This document shows, in pieces, positions 53,110-61,197 of a stretch of 64,000 nt of DNA. The first letter of the stretch is position 1; every line of letters begins with the position of its first letter. Both the position numbers and the translations under genes were made by a program. The notes under the pieces are model-generated. The model searched no databases, had not been told where the DNA came from, and saw only the letters and a list, made by a program, of their open reading frames with translations. The stretch is from Streptomyces echinatus (lineage in GTDB: Bacteria; Actinomycetota; Actinomycetes; Streptomycetales; Streptomycetaceae), in contig NZ_JACHJK010000009.1 of assembly GCF_014203595.1 (NCBI RefSeq), positions 248,001 to 312,000 on the forward strand. The letters are read 5' to 3'.

Positions 53110-53391
53110 TCACTCGCGGGGAAGCAGCGGTCCGAGCGGGCCGAGGTCCAGGTTCAGGTCCTCGGGGCGCAGCCCGTAGCGGTCGCGCAGCTCGGCCATG
53201 CGCTCCTCCAGGAGCATCAGGGTGAGCCCGATCCGCTCCTCCTGCTCCTCGGTCAGCGTGCCGGTGTCGAAGCGGCGCACGGCCTGCCGTTCCATGAGCT
53301 GGCGCAGCAGCTCGACCACGGTCAGCACCAGTTTCACCAGGTCACGCTCGACCGTGTCGGGTTCCAGGTCGAGCCGCTTGCGCGCGCTCAC
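53110..53391 (-). CDS. gvpK: Gas vesicle protein GvpK
   Basis: The 93-residue protein matches GvpK: RLDLEPDTVERDLVKLVLTVVELLRQLMERQA followed by RIGLTLMLLEERM. GvpK is an accessory protein needed for gas-vesicle assembly. Its GTG overlaps the gvpS stop by 4 bases, and it is the last gene of the operon. Confidence 0.93.
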   Translation of the reverse strand: MSARKRLDLEPDTVERDLVKLVLTVVELLRQLMERQAVRRFDTGTLTEEQEERIGLTLMLLEERMAELRDRYGLRPEDLNLDLGPLGPLLPRE

Positions 53392-53576
53392 ACGACCTCC
53401 TCGAAGGGTGAGGGGACCGCTTCGTTCACCGAACTGATCAGCGCGTTCAGGTCGATGCGGACCAGGTCGACGTCCGCGATCCGCAGGGTGATGTCGCCGG
53501 TGATGACGACTCCGCCGGCCAGCAGCCGGTCGAGCAGATCGACGAGTGCGATCTCGCGTCGTTCGACGACGGTCAC
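53388..53576 (-). CDS. gvpS: Gas vesicle protein GvpS (GvpA-like)
   Basis: The 62-residue protein is a short GvpA/J paralogue: ALVDLLDRLLAGGVVITGDITLRIADVDLVRIDLNALISSV carries the beta-hairpin and helices of the shell-protein family. Its GTG overlaps the gvpL stop (GTGA). Confidence 0.9.
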   Translation of the reverse strand: MTVVERREIALVDLLDRLLAGGVVITGDITLRIADVDLVRIDLNALISSVNEAVPSPFEEVV

Positions 53577-54349
53577 GATGCGGCCTCCCCCGTGAACGAA
53601 TAGGCGGCCCACGGGCCGGTGAGTTCCACCCGGAGCCCGGCTGCCTCGTCCTTCGTACGGTCCACCAGTTCCACGAATTCCTCGGAGTGCTTCCGGGACA
53701 CCAGATAGGCCGCGTTGAGCACGTTCTGGCCCCGCGCGCCGGAGAGCGCGGCGTTCTGCGCGGGGTGCAGCCGGAATTCCTCGGCGCGCTCGGCGAGGCG
53801 CTCGTGCAGTCCGTGGGCGAACCGTTCGGCCCGCTGCCACTGTTCCTCGCGCGCGTGGCTGCTCTCCCGCCGGCGGCGCAGGTAGTCCCGCCCGCTCGCG
53901 GGCCGCGCCGGGGAGGGAGCCGGCTCGGCGGACTCCGCGGACTCGGCGGTCTCGGTCTCCACGTACACCTTCACGCCCCACTCCACCCGGTCGTGCAGCC
54001 GGTCGAGCAGGGACCGGAAGTGCTCCTCGCGGGCCTCGATCATCGTGCGTACCGCGCTGTCGTCGCGGAAGACGGTCGCGAGCCGCAGCGGCAGCGGGGT
54101 GGTGACCGTGGTGAGCGCGTCGACCACGCCCTCGTGGGCGCGGGCGGTCGCGGCCAGCCAGTCGAGGTCCTCCAGATGCGCCTTCAGCGCCTCTTCGCAG
54201 AAGTCCGCCTCCGGGACCGTACTGACCACCGCGACCAGCCCGTGGTGGTGCAGCAGCGCCGGCGGGGCGCCCCCGATGCCCGTCAGCTCGGCCTGCAGGG
54301 GCGTTCCGAAGGGGCGGCATACGGCGTACACGTACCGCAGTCCGGTCAT
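53573..54349 (-). CDS. gvpL: Gas vesicle protein GvpL (GvpL/F family)
   Basis: The 258-residue protein has the GvpL/F pattern: LRYVYAVCRP at the start, LPLRLATVFRDD and VEWGVKVYVE in the centre, and RQ-rich helices before NAAYLVSRKHSEEFVELV. The RBS AAGGAGG is ideal for the ATG at 54349. It is a second member of the family beside gvpF, and the two probably act together in nucleation or assembly. Confidence 0.92.
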   Translation of the reverse strand: MTGLRYVYAVCRPFGTPLQAELTGIGGAPPALLHHHGLVAVVSTVPEADFCEEALKAHLEDLDWLAATARAHEGVVDALTTVTTPLPLRLATVFRDDSAVRTMIEAREEHFRSLLDRLHDRVEWGVKVYVETETAESAESAEPAPSPARPASGRDYLRRRRESSHAREEQWQRAERFAHGLHERLAERAEEFRLHPAQNAALSGARGQNVLNAAYLVSRKHSEEFVELVDRTKDEAAGLRVELTGPWAAYSFTGEAAS

Positions 54350-54696
54350 GGTGCCTCCTTCGGAGCGCGAGTGCGGCGGCCCGGTTCCAGTGCCAGTTCC
54401 TCCAGCCGGGCCAGCCGTTCGCGCAACTCGGCGTTCTCCCGGGTCAGCTCGTCCCGGCGGGCCCGGGAGGAAAGGGCAGGATCGGTCTCCCACCAGTCGA
54501 TGCCCATCTCCTTGGCCTTGTCGACCGAGGCGACGATGAGCCGCAGTTTGACGGTGAGGAGCTCGATGTCGAGAAGGTTGATCCTGATGTCCCCCGCGAT
54601 GACGACACCCTTGTCGAGGACGCGTTCGAGGATGTCGGCGAGGTTCGCCCCCGACCCCTGTCCGTAGGGCTCGGGAAAGCGGCTGGGCGTCGTCAT
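54346..54696 (-). CDS. gvpJ: Gas vesicle protein GvpJ (GvpA-like)
   Basis: The 116-residue protein contains the GvpA-type core ADILERVLDKGVVIAGDIRINLLDIELLTVKLRLIVASVDKA and then a charged coiled-coil-like tail. GvpJ is a minor structural protein near the vesicle tips. It overlaps gvpZ and gvpL by 4 bases each. Confidence 0.92.
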   Translation of the reverse strand: MTTPSRFPEPYGQGSGANLADILERVLDKGVVIAGDIRINLLDIELLTVKLRLIVASVDKAKEMGIDWWETDPALSSRARRDELTRENAELRERLARLEELALEPGRRTRAPKEAP

Positions 54697-55904
54697 CGAC
54701 GGCCCCCGCGCCCGGCGTACTCGGGTTCTTCCTCCTCGTACTCGGCGCCCTCCTCTTCCTCCTCAGGCTCCTCGCCTTCCTCGTCGCCTTCGGCCTCGTC
54801 CTCGTAGGAGCCCTCTTCCTCCTCCTCGGGTTCTTCCTCCTCTTCGGGCTCCTCTTCCTCGTCCTCGTAGGTGTCCGCCTCGTCCTCGTAGGGTTCCTCT
54901 CCCCCTTCCTCCTGCTCTCCCTCTTCCTCCGGCTCTTCGGCTTCGCCCTCCTGCTCTTCGGCTTCGCCCTCCTGCTCCTCGGCTTCGCCCTCCTGCTCCT
55001 CGGCTTCGCCCTCCTGCTCCTCCTCGGCCACCGCGTCCTCATGGCTGCGGACCACTTCGCCGTCGCGGATCTCGCCGCGCCAGCTGTCCTCCGCCTCGCC
55101 CTTGAGGGTGATGAAGCGGGCGAAGTGCTTCAGGTCCAGCCTGGCCCGGCGGCCCTGGGCGCGCCAGATGTTGCCGGTCTTCTCGAAGAGGCCGGTCGGG
55201 TAGTACTCGATGACCAGCAGCACCCGGGTGAGGTTCTCCTCCAGCTTGTGGAAGGAGACGACGCCCTTGGTGGTGCCCTTGGCGCCCTCCGACGTCCACT
55301 GGATGCGGTAGTCGGGTATCTGCTCGGTCGTCTTCGCCTTCCAGCTGCGGCTGGACCAGAAGATCTTCGCCTGCCAGTCGGAGTGGGTGTCGTCGGAGCG
55401 GCTGGCGCTCTTGACGCCCTTGGCGAAGCTGCTGAAGCTCTGGTACTGGGTCCACTGGTCGTAGGCGGTGCGTTGCGGGACGCCGACGTCGATGGACTCC
55501 ATGATGACGGTGGGCTTCTTGCCCGCGCCGCCCTTTTTGCCCTTGCTGCCCCCGAGGCTTCTGACGGCGTTCATCACCTTGTCCTTGACTCCGGAGCCGC
55601 CCAGCTCGATCGCGGAGCGCAAGGGGCCCTTGCCCTCGGCGAGCTTGCGGCCGCCCTCCAGCGCCAGCTTGGCGAAGCCGGGGCTCTTGCCCTCGGCGAT
55701 GTCGTTCAGCTTGCCGGTGGTCTCGCCGAGCTTGCGGCCGAGCCCGGTCAGCATCTTCGTGGCCTGCGCGGACAGATACTCCTGTGCCTCCGCCTTCAGC
55801 CGGTCGGCGGCCTCGCTGTGGGCGAGGTCGGACAGCGGGTTGCCCTGGGCCGCGCCCTTGGCCTTGCCCGCCGCCGAGCCCGCGGATCCGAGGGTCTCGG
55901 TCAT
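54693..55904 (-). CDS. gvpZ: SRPBCC-domain protein of the gas vesicle operon (GvpZ), very acidic tail
   Basis: The 403-residue protein has an N-terminal helical part (1-110), an SRPBCC/polyketide-cyclase-like domain (about 132-270; MESIDVGVPQRTAYDQWTQYQSFSSF) and a Glu-dominated tail from 293 to near the C-terminus. The tail begins with four EEQEGEA heptads at 295-322, visible as a DNA tandem repeat. Order and position match gvpZ of Streptomyces. The function is unknown; the acidic tail could bind the Lys-rich tail of the adjacent gvpY product. Confidence 0.82.
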   Translation of the reverse strand: MTETLGSAGSAAGKAKGAAQGNPLSDLAHSEAADRLKAEAQEYLSAQATKMLTGLGRKLGETTGKLNDIAEGKSPGFAKLALEGGRKLAEGKGPLRSAIELGGSGVKDKVMNAVRSLGGSKGKKGGAGKKPTVIMESIDVGVPQRTAYDQWTQYQSFSSFAKGVKSASRSDDTHSDWQAKIFWSSRSWKAKTTEQIPDYRIQWTSEGAKGTTKGVVSFHKLEENLTRVLLVIEYYPTGLFEKTGNIWRAQGRRARLDLKHFARFITLKGEAEDSWRGEIRDGEVVRSHEDAVAEEEQEGEAEEQEGEAEEQEGEAEEQEGEAEEPEEEGEQEEGGEEPYEDEADTYEDEEEEPEEEEEPEEEEEGSYEDEAEGDEEGEEPEEEEEGAEYEEEEPEYAGRGGRR

Positions 55905-56581
55905 CGGTCATCGCCGCCCTTCGGCCGGCCGCCGGTGGCACGCTGGGCGGCACCGCCGGCCGAGGCCGTCTTCTTCGCGGCCGTCTTGCGGGCCGCGCTC
56001 GTCTTCTTGGCCGCCGCCTTCTTCGCGGGAGCCGTCTTCTTGGCCGCGGCCTTCGTGGCGGAGGGCTTCTTCCCCGCCGCCTTCCCGGCCGGCCCCTTGC
56101 GGCGCGGCTCGTTCTCCCGGGCCCCGCCGTCGTCGCGGTCGCCCCGGTCGTCGCCGTCGTCGCCGCGGTCCTCGTCCTCCTGGCCGGCGGACTCCTCGTA
56201 GGCGTCCTCGTCGCCCTGTTCGTCGTCCTCCCCGTCGGACTCCCCGTCGGAACCGGACGGCAGCACGCCGGAGAGCTGGTCGCGCACCTGGGAGGTGCGG
56301 CCGTGCAGCCGGTCGGCGAGCGCGTTCATCTGCCGCTCGGCCATCGCACCGGTGGCGGCCTTGCCGACACCTCGCAGGTCCTGCCGCAGCTGGTCCCCGA
56401 TCTCCTTGAACTGGGGGTTGTTCTTCAGCTGCTGGTTCACCACGTCCGCGAGCATCTTCGGACTGAGGTTCATCTTCTTGCCGGCCACCAGGGAGCCGAC
56501 CGCGAGCGCCATTTTCAGCTTCTTCGTGCGCCCGAGCAGATATCCGGCCCCTACGGCGAGGCCCATCGCAGTTCGGTTCAT
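55901..56581 (-). CDS. gvpY: GvpY-like protein with histone-H1-like basic tail
   Basis: The 226-residue protein begins with a hydrophobic Gly/Ala-rich segment (AMGLAVGAGYLLGRTKKLKMALAVGSLVAGKKM), then a helical domain, an acidic block (about 110-155) and a Lys/Ala tail (158-210) with AAAKKT repeats like histone H1 or HU C-tails. Its position between gvpG and gvpZ matches gvpY. The basic tail could bind nucleic acid or the acidic GvpZ tail. Both boundaries are 4-base overlaps. Confidence 0.8.
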   Translation of the reverse strand: MNRTAMGLAVGAGYLLGRTKKLKMALAVGSLVAGKKMNLSPKMLADVVNQQLKNNPQFKEIGDQLRQDLRGVGKAATGAMAERQMNALADRLHGRTSQVRDQLSGVLPSGSDGESDGEDDEQGDEDAYEESAGQEDEDRGDDGDDRGDRDDGGARENEPRRKGPAGKAAGKKPSATKAAAKKTAPAKKAAAKKTSAARKTAAKKTASAGGAAQRATGGRPKGGDDR

Positions 56582-56841
56582 CGTCCCGTTCCGTTGCCTT
56601 TGGTTTCGCCGGAGCGCAGGGCGATCTCCAGCCGGTCGAGCAGTTCGTCCTCGCGCCGGTCGAACTCCTCCTCGGTGATCTCGCCCGCCTCCAGGTCCTC
56701 TTCGAGGCGGGCGAGTTCGGCCCGTACGGTGGCGGGGTCGTAGTAGATCCGTTCCGCCTCGCGGAGCACCTGCCTGATGGCCCACGCGCTGCCCCGCACG
56801 GGTGCGAACGGCAGCAAGAGCACTTCGCCGATCAGTCCCAC
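56578..56841 (-). CDS. gvpG: Gas vesicle protein GvpG
   Basis: The 87-residue protein fits GvpG: GLIGEVLLLPFAPVRGSAWAIRQVLREAERIYYDP, then an acidic coiled-coil (LARLEEDLEAGEITEEEFDRREDELLDRL). It is an assembly factor thought to interact with GvpF/L. It starts 30 bases after gvpF and overlaps gvpY by 4 bases. Confidence 0.92.
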   Translation of the reverse strand: MGLIGEVLLLPFAPVRGSAWAIRQVLREAERIYYDPATVRAELARLEEDLEAGEITEEEFDRREDELLDRLEIALRSGETKGNGTGR

Positions 56842-56871
56842 GGTGGTCTCCTTCCGCTCGGGCCGGGAGCG

Positions 56872-57642
56872 CTACTGCGCGCCGGCGTCCGCGCCGGCCG
56901 CCCGTCCGGCGGGCTGGGCCGGGCCGGGCTCGACGAAGCTGTACGGCGGCAGCGGGCCGTTGACCCGCAGATCGAGATGAGGGTGGTCCTTGCGGACCTG
57001 CTCGACGGTGCCCAGGAAGCGCTCGGCCGAGTCCCTCGGGACCAGGAACGACACGTTCAGCAGCCAGCCGGTGGACTCGGGGCCCACGCTGACGGCCGCG
57101 GTGTCCGGTGCCAGCAGGCTCTCCACCCGGCCGGCGTCCTCCGTCTCCTTGGCCTTGACGGCGGCGGCGACCATCTCGCCGAGACGGATCTTGTCGTCGT
57201 AGCCGCCTCCGCCGGAACGGCGGTTGGCCTCGGCGAGGGCACGCACCTCCGCGTTCTCGGCCATCACCAGATGCAGGACGGCCTCTTCGACATGGGTGGC
57301 CTTGACGTTGTACTCGACCTTGCCCTCCAGCTCCCGCAGCCGCTCCGCGTAGTGCTCCGCCCGCTCGCTGAGCACCTGGGCGACGGAGTCGTCGTCGGGG
57401 GCCACGCTGCCGAAGCGCATGGGCAGGACACAGCCGGCGGCGCCGGCCTCGGCGAGCACGTTCTGGTGCGCGAGCAGGTCCCGGCGCTTGGGGCGCAGAT
57501 CCTCCGGGGAGTCACTGACCACGGCGGCCAGCTCACCCGCCGTGAGGACGCGCACCGTGCGGGCCGGCTCCCCCACACCCGCCATGCCCTCGGGCAGCGC
57601 GGGGTGCGACCGGGCGGTGATGCCGTAGACGTAGGTGCTCAC
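56872..57642 (-). CDS. gvpF: Gas vesicle protein GvpF (GvpL/F family)
   Basis: The 256-residue protein starts with MSTYVYGITARSH and has CVLPMRFGSVAPDDD and VEYNVKATHVEE, the GvpL/F consensus. GvpF binds GvpA and is proposed to prevent premature aggregation. It overlaps the gvpA stop by 4 bases. Confidence 0.93.
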   Translation of the reverse strand: MSTYVYGITARSHPALPEGMAGVGEPARTVRVLTAGELAAVVSDSPEDLRPKRRDLLAHQNVLAEAGAAGCVLPMRFGSVAPDDDSVAQVLSERAEHYAERLRELEGKVEYNVKATHVEEAVLHLVMAENAEVRALAEANRRSGGGGYDDKIRLGEMVAAAVKAKETEDAGRVESLLAPDTAAVSVGPESTGWLLNVSFLVPRDSAERFLGTVEQVRKDHPHLDLRVNGPLPPYSFVEPGPAQPAGRAAGADAGAQ

Positions 57643-58064
57643 TCCTGCTCCTCCTTACGGCGCGCCGGAGCCTTCCGGGCGCGTGGCCGGGACTCGGTCT
57701 CCTCCCCTTCCTGGCGGGCCTGGTTGAAGGCGTCGGAGATGGTCTGCGCGGCGCCGGACAGCGCGCCCTTGGACTTGCCGCGGGCGCCGGACTCGGTGAC
57801 GTCGCCGACGATCTCGGGGAGTCCCGGGCTCTTGCGCGGGCCTGCCTCCAGGTCGAGGCGGTTGCACGCCTCGGCAAAACGCAGGTAGGTGTCGACGCTG
57901 GCCACCACGACGCGCACATCGATCTTCAGGATCTCGATGCCGACCAGGGAGACGCGCACGAACGCGTCGATCACGAGCCCGCGGTCCAGGACCAGCTCGA
58001 GTACGTCGTAGAGGCCGCTGCTGCCGCCTCCGCCTCCGGTCTGCTGTGCCGGAACTACAGTCAT
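57639..58064 (-). CDS. gvpA: Gas vesicle shell protein GvpA, long form
   Basis: The 141-residue protein holds the shell-protein core (LYDVLELVLDRGLVIDAFVRVSLVGIEILKIDVRVVVASVDTYLRFAEACNRL) and then a 60-residue hydrophilic, basic C-terminal extension absent from the roughly 70-residue GvpA of cyanobacteria and haloarchaea but usual in Streptomyces. A Gln/Gly-rich linker precedes the core. It would form the ribbed vesicle wall if vesicles are made. Confidence 0.94.
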   Translation of the reverse strand: MTVVPAQQTGGGGGSSGLYDVLELVLDRGLVIDAFVRVSLVGIEILKIDVRVVVASVDTYLRFAEACNRLDLEAGPRKSPGLPEIVGDVTESGARGKSKGALSGAAQTISDAFNQARQEGEETESRPRARKAPARRKEEQE

Positions 58065-58129
58065 GCCGACGATTCCTCCTCGTGCGTATTCGGGGCACGC
58101 TCTGTGCGGGCGGGGTCACGGACGGTGGC

Positions 58130-58507
58130 TCAGCGGCCACCGCGCGGATCTGCCCTCCCCCGCTCGTAGCGGCGGACGCGGCGGTATCCGGTCAGCTGGC
58201 CCCGCAGGTCCAGTTCGACCTGGTAGCTCGCCATCAGGCTCATGGTGTCGGGGACCCTCTCCAGTTCGAGGACCTCCATCTCCAGTGCCCAGCCGTCCTC
58301 GGTCTGCTCGAACAGGGACACCGACTCCGGTGCGAGGCCGGTGAGTTCCGCGAGCTGGGCGCGCGCCTGGCGCAGCACCTCCATGGGAGCCGGACGGTCG
58401 TCGTCCGCCGCGTGCCTGTCTGTGGTGTTCTCTGTCTCTTGTGGCTCCTGGGAATCTTGTGATTCCCGTGAACCCTGTGAATGTGAAGTGTTTTTTGCGT
58501 TCGACAT
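58130..58507 (-). CDS. gvpO: Gas vesicle protein GvpO
   Basis: The 125-residue protein has a disordered polar N-terminus and the GvpO domain (QARAQLAELTGLAPESVSLFEQTEDGWALEMEVLELERVP and MASYQVELDLRGQLTGYRRVRRYERG). It is first in the operon. The ATG at 58507 has GGGGAGAGG upstream, while an in-frame ATG at 58549 would lack a site. The promoter should be in 58508-58611. Confidence 0.93.
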   Translation of the reverse strand: MSNAKNTSHSQGSRESQDSQEPQETENTTDRHAADDDRPAPMEVLRQARAQLAELTGLAPESVSLFEQTEDGWALEMEVLELERVPDTMSLMASYQVELDLRGQLTGYRRVRRYERGRADPRGGR

Positions 58508-58611
58508 GGCCACCTCTCCCCTGCGTGTGGCCGCCACATCCTTGGCCAAACCTCAGGAGCGGAGCGCGTGTGACGGGAACGCCGTCGCCCCTGGTCGGAG
58601 GGGTACGTGGG

Positions 58612-59320
58612 TCAGCCACGCAGTGCCGCGAGGCGGCTCCGGGGCCCCTTCAGGGAGCGGCCGCGGCTCGGCACACCGGCCCAGGGACCGGTGCGTGCCG
58701 GGTCCACGGCGTCCGAAAGGGTCCAGCGACGGGCGTCGACGCCGGGATCGTCCACCTGTTCCCAGGTTAGAGGCACCGCCACGGGCGCGCCCGGGCGGAC
58801 GCGGACGGCATAGGGGGCGACGGCGGTCTGGGCGTAGGCGTTGCGCTGCACGTCGAGGTACAGGCGGTCGCCGCGGTCCTGTCTGCGGGCGGCGGTGGTG
58901 AGCCGGTCCGGGTGCCGTGCCGCGGCGAACCCGGCCACGTCGAGGGCGAACGCCCGTACCTCGTCGAAGTCCTGGCGGCCGTCGAGCGGGACGACGAGGT
59001 GCAGTCCGCGCGAGCCGGTGGTCATCGGGGCCGCGGGCAGGCCGAGTTCGCCGAGCAGCTCGCGCAGCCGGGCGGCGGCCTCCCGGACGGCCGAGAAGTC
59101 GTCCCCGGGGTCCCCGCGGGCCCAGGCAGCGCTCCAGCATCAGCGGACGGCCCCGCAGGTGCGGCAGCAGATACGGGGCGACAGCCCGGTAGTAGTCGGC
59201 GAGGTCGCCCTTGGTGTACTCCTTCGCACCCCCGCCGCCGGGGAAGAGCACCTTCCCCGGCCGCTGGATCCGGACCGTGCGGCGGCCCGCGCGAATGGCC
59301 CGCGCGCCGCCGCCGCTCAT
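58612..59320 (-). pseudogene. LigD-type polymerase (primase-polymerase) gene with internal deletion and frameshift
   Basis: The ATG at 59320 opens a LigD-Pol N-terminus (RRTVRIQRPGKVLFP, KGDLADYYRAVAPYLLPHLRGRPLMLER). Around 59120-59140 the reading frame shifts into DPGDDFSAVREAAARL and then TTGSRGLHLVVPLDG, which continue the family to the stop at 58612. About 60-70 residues are missing, including the first catalytic Asp of the DLDP motif, so the protein would be inactive. The ATGA overlap with the transketolase stop shows the original operon structure. Confidence 0.8.
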
Positions 59321-61164
59321 CGCACGACCGCCTCCTCGATCAGCAGACGGGCCGCCGCCGCGATGGCCACGGCGTCGATGCCGGCCGCGTGCAGCTGCTC
59401 GTCGGGGGCGGCCGAGCCCGGCATGGTGCGCACCGCGAGCCGGACCAGGCGGGGCACCGGCCGCCCGTCGCCGAACGCCTCCGCGACGGCGTCCCCGAGA
59501 CCGCCCTCGGGGTGGTGGTCCTCCACCGTGAGCAGGCAGCCGGTCTCCTCGGCCGCCCGGCGCAGGGTCTCGGCGTCGACGGGCTTGACGGAGTACAGGT
59601 CGATGACCCGCACCGCGATGCCGTCCTCCGCGAGCCGGTCGGCGGCGGCCAGCGCCTCGAACACGGTCACCCCGGCCGCGACGACCGTCAGCCGGTCGTC
59701 CTCGCCGGCGCGCAGCGTCTTGCTGCCGCCGACCGGGAACTCCTCGTCGGGACCGTAGATCACCGGGGTCTTGCCGCGTGAGGTGCGCAGATAGCGGATT
59801 CCGTCCAGGCCGGCCATGGTGGCGACCAGCCGGGCGGTCTGGTTGGCGTCGCACGGGTACAGCACCGTGGAGCCGTACACGGAGCGGAACGTCGCCAGGT
59901 CCTCCAGGCCCATCTGGGAGGGCCCGTCCTGGCCGATGGAGACACCGGCGTGCGAGCCGACCAGGTTGATCCCGGAGCCGCTGATGGACGCCATGCGCAC
60001 GAAATCGTGGGCGCGGGTGAGGAACGCGGCGAAGGTGGAGGCGTACGGCACCCAGCCGCGCGCGGCGATGCCGACGGCCGTGGCGACGAGCTGCTGCTCG
60101 GCGATGTAGCACTCGAAGAACCGGTCGGGGTGGGCCTTGGCGAACTCCTCGGTCCGGGTGGAGTCGCCGACCTCGCCGTCCAGGGCGACGACGTCCCCGC
60201 GGGCGGTGCCGAGCGCGGCGAGGGCCGTGCCGAAGGCGTCCCTGGTCGCGGCCTCTTCGCCCTGGTCGTAACGCGGCAGCTGGACGACCTCGGTGGTGAG
60301 CGAGCGCAGCGCGGCGGCGGCCTGCGGCTCGGAGACGCGCACGCGCAGGTCGCGCTGCCCGCCGAGTTCGGCGACGGCCTCCTCCGCCTCCGGCAGCGGT
60401 TTGCCGTGCAGTCCCTCGCGGTCCTCGACGGAGGCCACGCCCTTGCCCTTGAGGGTGCGGGCGAGGATCACGGTGGGCTGCCCGGTGGTGGACAGCGCCT
60501 CCCCGTAGGCCCGGTCGATCGCGTCGACGTCGTGTCCGTCGATCTCGATGGTGTGCCAGTCGAAGGCCTGGAAACGGCGGGCGTAGGCGTCCAGGTCGTG
60601 GCCGTGCCGGGTGGGGCCGCGCTGGCCGAGCCGGTTGACGTCCACGACGGCGATCAGGTTGTCCAGGTTCTCGTATCCGGCGTGTTCGGCGGCCTCCCAC
60701 ACCGAGCCCTCCGCCAGCTCGCTGTCGCCGCACAGCACCCACACCCGGTAGCCGGTCCGGTCCAGGCGCTTGCCGGCGAGGGCGATGCCGACACCGACCG
60801 GCAGGCCCTGGCCGAGGGATCCGGTGGCCGTCTCCACCCAGGGCAGCCGGCGGGGTGTCGGATGGCCCTCCAGCCGGCTGCCGAGCTTGCGGAAGGTGAC
60901 CAGCTCGCCGTCCTCGACGGCGCCGGCCGCCTTGTACGCGGCGTACAGCAGCGGGGAGGCGTGCCCCTTGGAGAGCACGAAGCGGTCGTTGGCGGGGTGT
61001 TCGGGGCGCTCGAAGTCGTAGCGCAGGTGGTGCGCGAGCAGGACGGCCAGCAGATCGGCGGCGGACATCGAGGACGTCGGGTGCCCGGATCCCGCGGCGG
61101 CGGACGCCCGTACGCTGTCCACGCGCAACTGCTGTCCCAGTTCGGCGAGTTCGTCGGTGTTCAT
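59317..61164 (-). CDS. Transketolase
   Basis: The 615-residue enzyme is a single-chain transketolase: AAAGSGHPTSSMS, the ThDP motif GDSELAEGSVWEAAEHAG, and the catalytic Glu in CYIAEQQLVATAVGIA. It is shorter than E. coli TktA and resembles the archaeal/actinobacterial form; it is probably a second copy, as the pentose-phosphate tkt of Streptomyces lies with tal and zwf. The RBS GAGGAG precedes the ATG at 61164. Confidence 0.9.
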   Translation of the reverse strand: MNTDELAELGQQLRVDSVRASAAAGSGHPTSSMSAADLLAVLLAHHLRYDFERPEHPANDRFVLSKGHASPLLYAAYKAAGAVEDGELVTFRKLGSRLEGHPTPRRLPWVETATGSLGQGLPVGVGIALAGKRLDRTGYRVWVLCGDSELAEGSVWEAAEHAGYENLDNLIAVVDVNRLGQRGPTRHGHDLDAYARRFQAFDWHTIEIDGHDVDAIDRAYGEALSTTGQPTVILARTLKGKGVASVEDREGLHGKPLPEAEEAVAELGGQRDLRVRVSEPQAAAALRSLTTEVVQLPRYDQGEEAATRDAFGTALAALGTARGDVVALDGEVGDSTRTEEFAKAHPDRFFECYIAEQQLVATAVGIAARGWVPYASTFAAFLTRAHDFVRMASISGSGINLVGSHAGVSIGQDGPSQMGLEDLATFRSVYGSTVLYPCDANQTARLVATMAGLDGIRYLRTSRGKTPVIYGPDEEFPVGGSKTLRAGEDDRLTVVAAGVTVFEALAAADRLAEDGIAVRVIDLYSVKPVDAETLRRAAEETGCLLTVEDHHPEGGLGDAVAEAFGDGRPVPRLVRLAVRTMPGSAAPDEQLHAAGIDAVAIAAAARLLIEEAVVR

Positions 61165-61197
61165 GAGTCTCCTCGGTCTCCTTGCGCTCGGTGGCGC

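Noticed and set aside
54897-55025. Tandem DNA repeats that could be mistaken for a CRISPR-like array
   Set aside because: The units are contiguous coding repeats (EEQEGEA heptads) within gvpZ, without spacers.
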